A stretch of DNA of 64,000 nt, from assembly GCF_028554725.1 (NCBI RefSeq), contig NC_071671.1:6180001-6244000 (forward strand). Direction: 5' to 3'. Shown piece by piece: positions 39,501-54,500 of this stretch (positions are counted from its first letter, which is position 1; each line of letters starts with the position of its first letter). Source of the stretch: Zeugodacus cucurbitae. Taxonomy: Eukaryota; Arthropoda; Insecta; Diptera; Tephritidae. Under the pieces are notes generated by a model. The model saw only the letters and a list, made by a program, of their open reading frames with translations, was not told the origin of the DNA and ran no database searches. A program made the position numbers and the translations under genes.

Positions 39501-42500
39501 CACATGTACTATGCCGAAACGGATACGCCGGCAATGGCACGCACCTCCAACCTCAACGAAGAGTTGGGTATGGTGAAGTATATATTTTCCGATAAGACCG
39601 GCACGCTGACGCGCAATGTTATGGTGTTTAAGAAGTGCTCAGTGGCGCGTTATATGTACGAACCGGGTAATACGCCCGAGGACTCGACTATTGTGCAGGT
39701 CAGTTTTTCGCTTTAGACACTCTTTTCTCATAAACTATAACCAAAACCGTTCTCCATAGAATTTGCTTGGCAATCACAACACCGCGCCCATCATCAAGGA
39801 ATTCCTCACATTACTCGCCGTCTGTCACACTGTCATACCGGAGAAGTTCGATGACGGCTCGATCATCTATCACGCCGCCAGTCCCGATGAGCGCGCCATC
39901 ATCGAAGGTGCACGCATGTTCGGTTTCATCTTCGAATCACGTACACCACATTATGTAGAGATCAATGCGCTCGGTACTATTGAACGCTATGAAATACTCA
40001 ATGTGCTCGAGTTTACGTCGACGCGCAAGCGCATGTCGGTAATTGTGCGGGCGCCCACCGGTGAGATTAAACTCTATTGTAAAGGTGCCGATACAGTGAT
40101 CTATGAACGTCTCTCACCTGATGGCCAAATGTATCGTGATGCCACGTTGCATCATTTGGAAGAGTTTGCTTCGGAGGGTTTACGTACCTTATGCTGTGCC
40201 GTTTCGGTAATACCCGAGGATGTGTATAACGAGTGGAAGGAGACGTATCATAAGGCGTCGACGGCATTGCAGTATCGTGAGCGTAAAGTGGAGGATGCCT
40301 CCAATTTGATTGAGAACAATCTGATATTATTGGGTGCGACAGCTATTGAGGATAAGTTGCAAGAGGGTGTGCCAGAGACGATAGCCTCACTGCTGGAGGC
40401 GGGCATTTATATTTGGGTGCTAACTGGCGATAAGCAGGAGACAGCGATCAATATCGGCTACTCATGCAAACTGATTTCACACTCAATGGATATTATTATA
40501 CTCAATGAGGGTAGTTTGGATGTAAGTTGGAGCGAAAAAATAGTTCAAAGAAATAGAAGAAGAAACAGTTACTATATTATATTTGTTAGCCATTCCTTAT
40601 TGTTTCAATGAGACTATAAATATTCTTCTATTTTTTGACAGGCCACACGTGATATTATACACCGCCATGTGGACGAGCTGAAGAGCACTGACATGAAAGA
40701 GTGCAATGTAGCGCTTGTGATCGATGGCCAGACATTGAAGTATGCTTTAAGCTGTGATCTGAAGCAGGAATTTCTAGAACTCTGCTTGGTGTGTCGTGTG
40801 GTGATCTGCTGTCGCGTCTCACCAATGCAAAAGGCGGAGGTAAGTGTGGCTCTAGCATATAGATTTTTCTACATTGTCAAGTGCCTTACACATTTCCCAT
40901 CATCTAATTTATATCCCTGATCCTTTCTACAGATCGTCGAGTCCGTTACACAAGCCACCGGCGCCGTAACACTCGCTATCGGTGATGGCGCCAACGATGT
41001 GGCTATGATACAGAAATCCCACGTAGGTGTTGGTATTTCGGGCGTTGAAGGGCTGCAGGCAGCTTGCGCCTCCGACTATTCGATAGCACAATTTCGTTAT
41101 TTGAAACGTTTGTTGTTGGTGCATGGCGCTTGGAATTATAGTCGCATCACGAAATTGATACTCTACAGTTTCTATAAGAATGTATGCTTGTATGTGATTG
41201 AATTGTGGTTTGCCATCTATTCGGGTTGGTCGGGTCAGATTTTATTCGAACGTTGGACTATCGGTTTATATAATGTTATGTTTACCGCTTTGCCACCATT
41301 CGCTTTGGGGCTCTTCGATAAAGTTTGTTCGGCAGAGACGATGCTTAAATATCCGCAGTTGTATAAACCATCACAGGATGCGAAACTCTTCAATGTCAAA
41401 GTGTTTTGGGTGTGGATATTCAATGCGCTTTCGCATTCGGTATCGCTCTTCTGGCTGCCGATGCTGATGACGACGATGTCGGTGTGGCCCGATGGCAAAA
41501 CGAGTGATTATCTCTTTTTGGGCAATATTGTGTACACGGTGAGTGGCTTATTCATTCTCAAATTTAACTATTATTTAACAATATTACTCGTTTAATAGTA
41601 TGTCGTCGTCACGGTTTGTCTGAAGGCCGGCCTTATCACCAACTCATGGACGTGGATGACACACGCCTCAATTTGGGGTTCAATAGCTATGTGGTTCTTG
41701 TTCATGGTGATCTACAGCAACTTCTGGCCCACCATTATGTTGGCGCCAATCTTTTTAGGCATGGATCGCATGGTGTTCTCAACTGTCGTTTTCTGGTTGG
41801 GTCTCTTGCTCATACCCATAACGACGCTTTTGCCCGATATTCTATTCACAATGTAAGTTTAATTGTTGTTTGTGTGGCTATTTGTAATTTTCTAATATTT
41901 TTTTAAATTTTTTCTTAAAACAGTGTGCACAATACGGTATTCAAATCGCTAACGGAAGCCGTACGTGAATCAGAGATACGCCGTTATGATCCTGAAAATG
42001 TGATACGAGAGTCGAAAACATCGTAAGTAGCGCAAAAAAAACATATTTATTTAAATTGTGATATTAAATTGGTTCATATAAACTCTACTTTTTTGGCAAG
42101 AAAATGTGTGGCTTGTGAACGGTTGAGATTTTTCTGTAAATGAGTTGAGGTTAATATTTTTATTTTTTAAAAAATGTATTATTATTTTTTAATTATAAAA
42201 TTAATAATATTTTTATTTTTAAAGAAATTCACATGCGATCTCAGACATATTTTTATTTTTTATTTTTTTTTTTTCAAATAATTTAAAAACTGGAGCAATA
42301 TTTTAATATCCCTAAAAAGCAATTCAAATATATACCATAGTCCTTTTTTTATTAATTTTTAGTCGTAATCTCTCTCCCGCAAGCCACACATTGCTTCCCT
42401 TTCGGCAGTTACCAAATAGATATACTGTCGTTCAGCGTTTTTTGCTTTTTGTTGGGTTTGCTCCGAAACCTCACTAAAAATTTAATTTTGAATTGTTAAG

Positions 42501-45500
42501 TAAACTAGTGGACACCAAATTTTATTTGAGATGAAAAAAAAAATATTCTAAACAAAAAAAAAAATTTAGAAATTGTAGTAAAAGTAGTGTCACTTTTTTT
42601 GTTTTTACGCAAATATAAGAGGCGTAAATAGTTTTGAAAAACTGCAATTTTCCTATACACTTTTCTTTACAATATATTTTAATTTTTGTGTCTCAAAAAC
42701 AATATTTGTAGGTTTTTAAATATTATGCAACGATTTTCTAAATCACCCAACATTTAAATTATAAAAATATTAGTAGTAATAGTATTTTAATATAAATTTA
42801 AATTATGTAAAATATTTATTTAATTTTCGTGAACGTTCGTGTTTCGTTACAATTGTTTTGTGATGTATTTGGAAAGTGTTAGTTTTTTTTTTATATGAAA
42901 AAATATCCCCTAACAAAATTGTGTTTGTTGTATATTTGTGTATGACCCTTGCTTGTTAGTTGAGTATTTTTGGCTTGAAATCGTTCCTTGAAAATTGTTT
43001 TTTACGCTTTATTCAGTTTTTGTTATGTGCATATTGAATGATACCACAGTTATTGCAATTTTCTGAACACCTGCCCGCTTTATTTGCACTGTCTTACACA
43101 ATTATTAATTATTTTTTTTTTTGCTTCAAGAAGAATTTTGTATTTGATTTTTTTCATTAATGATGGTGCTGAGTGAATTCATATTAATATTCATATATAA
43201 AATAGAAATAATAAATTGTTGAGTGGGATTTTTTTGGGTAAAACACAACTGGAAGTCGAAAAAAAAAAGTTTTGAATATAATAATATTAATAAAAATAAA
43301 AAAAATATTATAACAAATAAAAATAAAAAAATAACCTACAAATTATTTGAAGTGGAAAAAGTAATAAAATAATATAAAAATTAAAAATTAAAAAACAAAT
43401 TAAGATTTAATAAAAAGGACATAAAAATATTTTTTTTTTTAATATATTTAAGTAATATATAGAATAAAATATTTTTTAATTAAACAAATTAACCCTTATT
43501 AAATATTTGAAAAATATTTATAATTATTATTTCTTAAAAATATCTAATATTATTACAAGCTAATCTCTAACTTCTTAAGACATCATCATATAAATTTGGT
43601 GCTAGTAACTAAATCATCCGTAGTTTATTATTTTCTAAAAAAAACATAAATATTGAAATGTCATTAACCTACAAATATTGCTTTAAAATACACACACACA
43701 GCTCATAGAAAAGCACACATACTTAAGTGAAAATTGATTAATTTTAATATTTAAGTATTACAAGTACTAAAAACTTTATGAAAGCTTTATGTGAGAGCTT
43801 TTGAGATGAATTCTCAAATCAAGCAAATTAAAGAATTAAAGAAAATTGTAACAAGAAACGTACATAAACCCGAATCTGTGAGATGATTTTAGACAAAGAA
43901 AAGAAATAAAGTTAAACCCGATTGGATTATAGAAAAGCTTCGAATAAAAGCTCATAAGCTTCGAATAAAAGCTAATAAAAGCTAAAGAGTGAGCTTAAAG
44001 CTTTTGGGGCGCTTTATTTGTTGAATATAATTAAGTGTTATATATACTAAAAAATTTATAAAAGCTTTATGTAAGAGCTTTCCAGCTGAAATATTAAAAC
44101 AAATTATAAAATCAAAGAAAAGACCAACAAGAAACATCCCTGAGTGTATTTTAGACTGAAAAAAGAAATCCGAAACTCTGATTGGATTTTAGACGGAGAA
44201 AAGCTTCAAATAAAGCTCATAAGGTTTTTCGCAGTGAGCTTAAAGCTTTTTAGGCCCTTCAATTGTTGAATAATAATGCTAAATACTACGAAACGCTTGA
44301 TGAAACAACTAGACATGACACAAAATTATTAATTTTGTAATTTTAATTATAAATTAACAACAATTGTAGAGTTGTATATAACATGTAAAGGTAGAGAGCT
44401 AATTATTTTGTATATAAACATAAAGTTCAATATATGTATGTTTGAAATGCAAATAAATAGTAGAAGACAATGTTCAACTTAAATTATATTTAAATTATAA
44501 TTTAAAACACACAAATTCTGATAAATTATGTAAATATTATCTTTATTTTAAATTTATTTTATAAATTAAATTAATTTTTTTACTATTAAAGTACTAGCTA
44601 TCGAAACATGCGCTTTCCTAAACAATCTCGTCTTCAATCTTTCCAAAGAATGCAAGTTCGTGTATAATTGAAAAAACGCAAAGTGATACAAATGAAATTA
44701 AAGGCAGAGAACTTGGTAAAAAAGAAAAACAGAAGTTAATGAAAAAACAAAAGAAAAAGAAAATCAATTGTTGGATTGGAGCCATTGAAAAGATATTTTT
44801 CTGGTCACATATTGTTACACGGACCTTCCTTTATATCAAAGTTTATTTTTATTGCACTGAAAATGTTTTTTACCAAATTGTTTTGTAAAATATGCTATGT
44901 ATTTATCTTTCATTTTATAATCTGTTTAAGAAAAATGTATGATGTGGTTTTTTATTGAAAGAAATCTGAAGTTTATGTTGTTTATGAAACAAAGAAAATG
45001 TGAAGATTTGTATGGAAATAGAAGTCAGTTTTAATTGTTGATTAAGACGTAATAGCGTTTCAGACAGCCAAATTAATTGATCAATTAAAATTTTTATTGA
45101 AATACCCTTTTTTGTCTTTTATACTGCCGGCTACTCGATAATCGATCAGCTGTTATAAATTTTAGTTTTTGCTTTTCATAAGAAGTTGGTAAGTTTCAGC
45201 AGCTGATTAATACTTTTAACAGCAGCATCTACCGTAGCTTTTTTTTATCAAAAAATGCAGCCAATCACAGACAAACGTATATCATACGTCTTTGACGCAG
45301 AGTTAAATTTGATTTTCAAGTCGTTTAAAATTCAATTCAAAATAAATGCAGATTTTATTTTGTATGGTCAATCGATCTTAATAAGCATTTTAATCGAGCA
45401 GAGGCCGGTTAATTGATCAATTAGCTCCTGTCTAAAAACGCTATAAGGGATTTCCTTTGCTATTTATAGCTTATATAGTCATTAAATTAGCAAACATATA

Positions 45501-48500
45501 CATTTACCAGATGGCAACGGTGGATATAATATTTAACATTGCAAATTCCATTTACTCACCTTGCTAATGTAAATAATAAAATATTTTTTTTTTGTTTATT
45601 TTTATAAACAAAATTTATTTTTGAAAATAATTTATGCACATTTAACATTCTTAAATGCTTGACTGCACTAATTTTTAGCTGGTGTATATTTATATTACGA
45701 ATTTCTTAAAATTTATTTGTTTAAAAACTATTTTTTAGTAAAATATAGCCAATAAATATTATTGCATTAAAATGTATTAATATAATTATAATAAAATATA
45801 AAAAAAATAAATGTTTTAAATTTAATTTATTTATTAAAAAAATATTACAATACCTGCTCAACACCTTTTAGAGTGTAAAATTTGTTATTATTAATTTTTT
45901 TGTAAAAAAAAAATATTTTTAATTAATTAAAAATTAAAAAATTAATTATATTTAATTAATTATTTTTTTTATTATTTCTTTATTATTTTTGTTGTAAAAA
46001 ATTTTCTTAAACAACTGTAAGCTTCTTTATAGCTCAGATAGCAATACAATACACAATCTACTTAGCTCTAAATTTCTTCAGTTTTCATAAAAATATATAT
46101 TAAATATTTTATATTGTTTTAGTTTTATAATTAAACAAATGGATAAAAATATAACAAACACAATTTTGTTAAAAATTACTGCGATTAGTGTTAAAGAGTT
46201 ATGAAAAAATGATATGTTAAAGAACTATAGAAAAAATATTATATTATACTCGTATAATTTGGTGTTAGTTGAGAGAACGTAGTCAATGTTTGTATGTATT
46301 AATTTCACGAAATAAATGTAAATAAATATTTTTTGTAAACTACTACTATATTAACTAACGGTAAAAATACTATACTGTTTTGATATGTGCGACTGTCCGC
46401 CAAACTAATGCCTGCTACTCCTCTACAAACTAGTGTAGTGTAATATTATATTTTACGGATTTTAGTTTACCACGAAGTATTATAATATATAAGCAGTATA
46501 TACATATGTATGTATATATTATATATAAATTGTTGTAAATTTATTTGTCACTCATTTTTCTTTTCTTTTATTTCCCCACTTTTGTACGCTTCCCTCCCAC
46601 CAACGCGTTTGTTTGTGTGTGTTTACGAAATGCTAACAAAAAATATTTAAAAAAATTAAATTTAAATTTGAAAAAAAAAATATTAAAAATAAAAAATAAT
46701 GTCAAACTTCATAAAATTAACCGTAACATACCAAAAACAACGGTAAATCAACAAATTATAATAACGCCATCAAATAGCTTGTCGGTCACCGGCACCTCTT
46801 GGCGTCGCATAACCTCTGTGGAGGCATTTCGACGTCGTCCAAATCATAATGAAACCTCTCAAGAACAACAACAAAAGCAACAAACTGCTGCACAATTGCA
46901 GGAACACAATTATCACAACAAAAATGGCAATGGTACCAACAATAAAGTGCCGACAAATCGTAGCTCCATAATTACTGTGGAGAACCTGGAAGCCGACGAT
47001 GAGCAGCAGTGGAAGCGCGGTGATGCGCCGTTATCTGCTACGACAACAATGACCACACTGCATATTTAAGGCGCTGCAGGGGAGTTAATAAAAAAAGGGA
47101 AGTGGCGCAATTGAATACAACAACGAACCAAAAATATCGCTAGTTATAGAGAGAGACGTGAAAAATGTTTTGAAATATTTTTTTTTTAATTTTTTTTTAA
47201 TTTTTTTTATTTTTAATATATTTTTTTTTATTAAACTGTTAATATTGTCTGTTACTTACCAAATAGTCGAGAAAAAGAAAATGTTGCCAATATATGTATG
47301 TTTTAGCGTGTAATTTTTAATATTTGTGATTAGATAAATGTATACCAAATAGTCGTAGGTAATTATAACCCCAAAAAAATGTACGTAAAAATATGTAGCA
47401 TTGAGTATGTACTTAAAAAATGTTTAAAATTACAAAAGAAAAAACATTAACTTGTTTGTTTATGAGTATTCATACTAGGTGTGTTCAAAAAATAACGGGA
47501 ATTTTCGTTGTTTGAAAAAAATATTTATTCCATCATCTACATTGATATTGGCGTCTTCAAGATAGTACACATTCGATACTATGCACCTATACCAGCGTTT
47601 CTTGCAATCGTCGTAACACTTTTCAAACTCGATTTTTGGGATAACCTTTAGCTCTTTCAGCAATGAATATCATACTTCCGGAGCTCGTATATCAACAAAA
47701 TAAAATAAAGTAAAATAAAAAAAAATTAAAATAAAAACGTTGACTCCGAAACAGTGAAATTTTAGAATTCCCATTATTTTTTGAACATACCTTGTATATT
47801 GCTATATGTAAACGAGTTAATTTATGTATATCTCAAATTAAATTTTTTTTATGAATATATCTGTAAGAGTGCTGTATCAAATATTTTGTATGTATATACC
47901 TTTACAAACACATATGTACCTATAATAAATGCATTAATTTACTTCAAAGCTGAAAACTAATGTCAGACACTGTACGATTATTTTGAATTCTGGGCATAAA
48001 ATAGATTTTTTTTTTAAATCACGTTAAGATCATATATTTGATATTAAATTATATTAAAGCTACTATATACATATGCCACATTTCTTATATAGCTCATATA
48101 TTTAAACGGAATCAAAATACATGCGTCGAAACAAATCTGCTCTGATGCCGTCCTTAACTCTAATAAACTAATGCAGATGAAAACTAATTAAAAAAGCATT
48201 AAATAAAATAAATAAATTTTATTTTTGTACTTTTTTTTAATAAAATATTTTTAAAATATTTTGTTAGCCAACTCAAATGAAATGAAAAAAAAAAATTTTA
48301 AATTTTCGACTCAACAGCCAGAAAGATATAAATGATAACATTACTTGATTATTTTCATTACCTTTTCAAATAAAATATTTATGTTAATCTGACAGCTAGT
48401 ATAACTTGCTAAACTACAAACATTTTTTTCAGTTTGCATAAATATTTGTATATTTATCTATAATTTCATTATTTATACGATTTTTATTTTTTTTATACTA

Positions 48501-51500
48501 CAATATAATACCAATTTCTTTCTATACAAGTTCGCATAAACGGGTATTTTTTTATTTAATCGTAAATTATTAGTAATGACAAACGTATTTTGTAAATATT
48601 TTTTCTATAATACTATATTAAAAAAAAAATAATTGATAATTCACGATAAGAAAGAAACATTGAATGCAATTACTTTAATCTGCATCAATAAAATAAAAAT
48701 ATTTATGAGTTTGGGATTCAAGAATTTTATCAATTTACTTGTATATTATCAGAGTACATATAGAAAATATGCGCAAAATATAAGCCAACATGCTGTTATA
48801 TATTAGGTCTACAACTTTGCTTCCGCCGTTTTTTTTTTTTTTTTTGTAAATTTAAGGCTTTTTGTATAAAAACGGTTACAAATATGTTATTCAAAATATT
48901 GGCCGTCGCTAGCTACTACTTTTGACCATCTTTCTGGCAGCATGCGTATTGCGTGTAAATGTCGAGAATTCGGCTCAAAAAGTGACATTTTTTCAGTTGA
49001 GAATAAGTTTGGGATGCAAACAGATCTCTACAAATATTTTGTTGGGTTAATGTTGACACAAATGTCCAAGACCGATATAACACGATTTAATCGATTTAAT
49101 CGACCAGTGCTTGACCCTAGAGACATCTATTGGAAAACGGCGGAAGCATAGTTGTAGACCGAGTTGCTCAGTGTATTTTCTAAAATTTCTGTTTCTTAAA
49201 TTATAGCAATAAAAATAAAAATTACTTGTATAAGTATGCTATAGTATCTGGGAAATATGTAATCAAAACTCAAAGAAATATCATTTTTAAATATAAATAT
49301 GTATAAAATAAAATCCACTATATCTGCACACATATATACTTACCATATAAACCAGTAGTTACCAACTGAACATAACTGTGATAGTTTAAATATGTTTTGT
49401 AGCAGGTATCATTATTAAAAAAAGAGAAAAGCTGTACTAAAAAGTATTCAGAATAAATATTGAAATTGCAGTTAAGTCAGATTAACTTGATTTACTAAAA
49501 GAATATAAACATATATATAAATATATGAAGAACTCAATTTTTCAACAAATTCGAAAATTATAAATAATTTATACCGTACATAAATTGCTTCGTAATCACA
49601 ATAATTTATCAAATCTTTATATAATATTTGATGTTATTTGATAGATTTGCATAACCTAAAAAGTAATTATACATTTGAGAAAATATTCTTACCTGTGTTC
49701 ATTTCGTTGTTTTAAAAAGAAATTATAAGTACAATATTGAAATTCAGTTTATTTCATGTTTTGGTGTACAAATTTTAGTTTTTTCAACCCACCATATTTT
49801 TATATAACTCACCATACTTGCATATATAATATATATATATATATTTACATAAGTAAAATGTAACAAAAAAGCAATAAGTTGAAGTAGCTGAAGTAGAATT
49901 GTGGTAATAAAGGTATTTCGATTTATTCCAAGTAGTATATTCGAGACTCGAAGTGACTTATATGTTTTATTTTAGGAATTCATTAGATTTCAAGTTACAG
50001 ACAACATTGAAAAATAGTTTAAGAATATGACCACAATTTTTTCAAAAATTGAAATACCTACCTTTGCTCAAGACGACTTAAACTATTTTATCATTTTTTA
50101 TAATTTTTATATATTTTTTTTATAAATCATTTGCTCCTACAACGTAATTTTCGTCCTCATTGTTTTGCTCAATCTGTAAAAATATCACCGAATATGATTA
50201 TGTAATAAAAGTATAAAAAATAAAAAAATATACATGAATTACTATCTAAATATTGTAAAAAGTAACAATTTAAACTATACAATAAAGTCATAGGGTTGTG
50301 CAGAAACGCAAAATAATAAAAAGTTGAGTAGAAAAATAGTGTTGTATGTGCTAAGTGTTGTAAAGATATATATGTAGTCATTGAAAATTTTGTAAATGAG
50401 ATTTATTTTATAAAGAAAAATATGAAAATTATTATTTTTGGAATATTTTAAGGTATATAATTGTCTTAATTAAGTATTAATGACTTCATTAAAACCAGTT
50501 TAAAACTATGTACTCTAAAACCAAGTAAAATATACATAAAATATTAAAAAAAAAAACTAGCCTGTCTTACTCGCAACTAAATTCAATACTTAAATGAAAA
50601 AATTAAATAAAAATAATGTTATTTGTGGTAAGCTGTTAAAATAGCTTAAGTCGACTTACCTTGGTATCAACTATTTTGGTTATTATGAAAAAATTAAACG
50701 AGGCTCGTCATTGTGTTTAACCTTAAACAATAATTAAGAATATGAGTTTCAATTGGCTTTACATTAGCACTAAAGCATCTAATAATATTTTCACTGCAAA
50801 TAAAAAAAGCTATCTTCATTGAAGTCAACTTAAGCTATTTTAAAGATTACCAAAGTTATGCAGTTTTCCAAAACGTCTTCTTTAAATATTTAAAAAAAAA
50901 TATTTAAATTAATTAACATACAAACACACATGAATACATACATATTGCATGACATATTGCAACGACTTGCATATTTACAATGCTTCTAATTAAAGGCAAT
51001 CAATTCTAATCAAGTCTTCTCAGTTGAGGTCAGCCACATACATATACAACTACATACATTTATGGCTGACACTTAACTTTTGCTCATAAAATACATATAG
51101 TATTTACAAATGTTGTATGCATTCAATCAAAATTATACAAATGCGACCGTCTATATATACAAAGGCAGTAATTTGTAACAGAAAGTTATGACATCTAGCA
51201 ATAAGTACTAATTATATTCTATTTACTTACTACTATATACAATGAGAAATATATATATATATTTTATACAAATCTATTGCTTAAGCTACATATATCTCAT
51301 GTATTCCATTTTGTACTAAATACTTAAGTAAAGTAGCTTAAGCGAACTAATGTGTTTTTTGAAGTTTCAAGGTAAATTTACTCAAATAAGTAATAATGTA
51401 CTTAAAAATCATTAATGTACCTAATTGATTTTTTATAAATATGAAATATGTGTATTATTATATATGCTGTAATTGTTTATGTTTAACTGAACTCAGTTCT

Positions 51501-54500
51501 TAATTAATGTAACGAAATCTGTACCTCATTACTTTATGAAATAACAATATTTTTTATATATATTTTATTGATTTTTTATTAATATAAATGTTAATGAGTT
51601 TGCTCAATTAATATATAATAAGATTTTTTAAATGTTAATAAACTTATTTCGCTATGGAATATGTGACAAAACATATGTGTGTGTATTTTTAGAAAAATTT
51701 TGAGGCAAAAGTATAAAAAATATGTAAATTATGATTAATTCAAAATTTAAATAAAATTAAAAAATAATAAAAGAAAATTTAATTATTAAATAATTAATTA
51801 ATAATAAAATAAAAAATAAAGGAAAAAGGAAAAAAAAGTGTATAAAAATAATTTCAAATTGAAAACTTTAATAATAAATATAAATAAGAAAATCAAATTA
51901 ATAATAAATATATATAAAAAAAATAAACAAACTAAAAAATTAAGAGTATAGCAATAATTGAATGCAAAGATATATAAATAAAAATTAATAATGATAAAAA
52001 TAGTGTTTTATAAAATTTTAAAAACAAAAATTAAATTAAATTAATAATAAATAGAAATTCAAAAAATAAAAATTAATAAGTTAATTATAAAATATAAAAA
52101 TTATAAAATTAATAAATTAATTAATAAAATATTTTTAACTGAAAAAATATTGATAATAAAAATAGTGTTATAAAATTTTTAAAGTCATCTTTAATGGAAA
52201 AATATATTATATTATCTCAAATAAAAATATCTTAATTATTTATATAATTTAAACTGCAAAAATACATAATATAATTTTAAGGTTATGATTAATTCAAAAT
52301 TTAAATAAAATTAAAAAATAATAAAAGAAAATTTAATTATTAAATAATTAATTAATAATAAAATAAAAAATAAAGGAAAAAGGAAAAAAAAGTGTATAAA
52401 AATAATTTCAAATTGAAAACTTTAATAATAAATATAAATAAGAAAATCAAATTAATAATAAATATATATAAAAAAAATAAACAAACTAAAAAATTAAGAG
52501 TATAGCAATAATTGAATGCAAAGATATATAAATAAAAATTAATAATGATAAAAATAGTGTTTTATAAAATTTTAAAAACAAAAATTAAATTAAATTAATA
52601 ATAAATAGAAATTCAAAAAATAAAAATTAATAAGTTAATTATAAAATATAAAAATTATAAAATTAATAAATTAATTAATAAAATATTTTTAACTGAAAAA
52701 ATATTGATAATAAAAATAGTGTTATAAAATTTTTAAAGTCATCTTTAATGGAAAAATATATTATATTATCTCAAATAAAAATATCTTAATTATTTATATA
52801 ATTTAAACTGCAAAAATACATAATATAATTTTAAGGTTATGATTAATTCAAAATTTAAATAAAATTAAAAAATAATAAAAGAAAATTTAATTATTAAATA
52901 ATTAATTAATAATAAAATAAAAAATAAAGGAAAAAGGAAAAAAAGTGTATAAAAATAATTTTAAATGGAAAACTTTAATAACAAATACAAATAAAAAAAT
53001 CAAATTAATAATATATATATATATAAAAAATAAAAAATTAAGAGTATAGCATTAATTAAATGAAAATATATATATATATATAAATGAATAATGATAAAAA
53101 TAGTGTTTTATAAAATTTAAAAAACAAAAAATAAATTAAATTAATAATAAATAGAAATTCAAAAAATAAAAATTAATAAGTAATAATATTTTTAACTGAA
53201 AAAATATAGATAATAAAAATAGTGTTAGAAAATTTTTAAAGTCATCTTTAACGGAAAAATATATAAATTAAATTTATAAATACAACAATATTAAAAAAAA
53301 CTAATTAAAAATAAAATCTCAAATAAAAATATCTTAATTATTTATATAATTTAAACTGCAGAAGTACATAATATAATTTTAAGGTTATTTTCTTTGAAAG
53401 ACAATGCTGAACTTCGCAAAATAATAATTTAATAAATATTATTTCAAAGGCCGCGAATTTTTCTATAATAAAATAACATTTTTTACATAAAATATTGTAT
53501 TAATATTTTTAATTTCTTGCACTGCATGCTTATAACGATATTAAAAATGTTAATTGTCTGCAAATATTTTGTGTGTTTTGATAAAAAAAAAAAAATTAGA
53601 AAATTTATTTAAAAAATTTTATTTTTTTTTTGAAATTTATTGGACATCTGTCACTGGCACTAAATATTATTCTGCATAATGCGCAAATTCACACTTTGTT
53701 GTTATGTCTTGACGCACAGTGTAAAAAATTAAATAAAAAAATAACTAACTGTTTTAATTTGTATTTTTAATGGAATTAATTCACTCAGTTACTTATTATA
53801 CTATAAATACTTGTTTTTGATACTTTCCCATGTAAATGCATGTTTTCCCCCCTTAAGAGATTTTTCATTTTATTATATTGTAATTAAATTATTTATTTAT
53901 AAATTTTTTGCAAAAAAAATATAATTAAATTGTTTGGCAGTGTTTGTATTATTATATTATAATATCTGTTTTGAAAATTTACTCACTAGAGTTGATATTT
54001 TTTAAATGCAAAAAAAATTAAACAAAAAAGAATTTATTGAATGAAATTAAATTTTTTTATTTGTTTTTATATATTCATATTTTTCGATTCAGTTATTTCA
54101 CTAAACCAATTTTCATATAAAAAAAAAAATATTTTATTTACATAATTTTTAAACTTTTAAGTATTTTTACGAAAATTTTCTTTTTTAGGTAATTTAATTT
54201 TTTTTATTACATTTATTCAGTTTAGTTAGTTTCAAAAATATTCTTTTATTTTTTTGTGAATTTTTATACATATTTTTAAAAATTCTGTACAAGCATGCTT
54301 TGTTTTTGTTTGAAATATCTCGAAAAAAGTATTTGCTATTGTTTTCCAAACACGTTATGTATGTAATTTATATTATTTTGGAATGTTTAACATATTATTT
54401 ATTTTATATTTTCAAAACTCCACCAACAAAAAAACAAATAACACTTATATAGTCAACATTAACACAATAAACGGCGATATTTTACAACCAAAAATTAAAT

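Noticed and set aside
41616..41906. Plus-strand 96-codon ORF overlapping exon 11
   Set aside because: Off-frame shadow of the M8-M10 coding exon and intron.
46545..46777. Upstream part of the 174-codon ORF ending at 47069
   Set aside because: It is pyrimidine tract, branch-point word and A-rich intron; the coding-like part starts after the AG at 46777.
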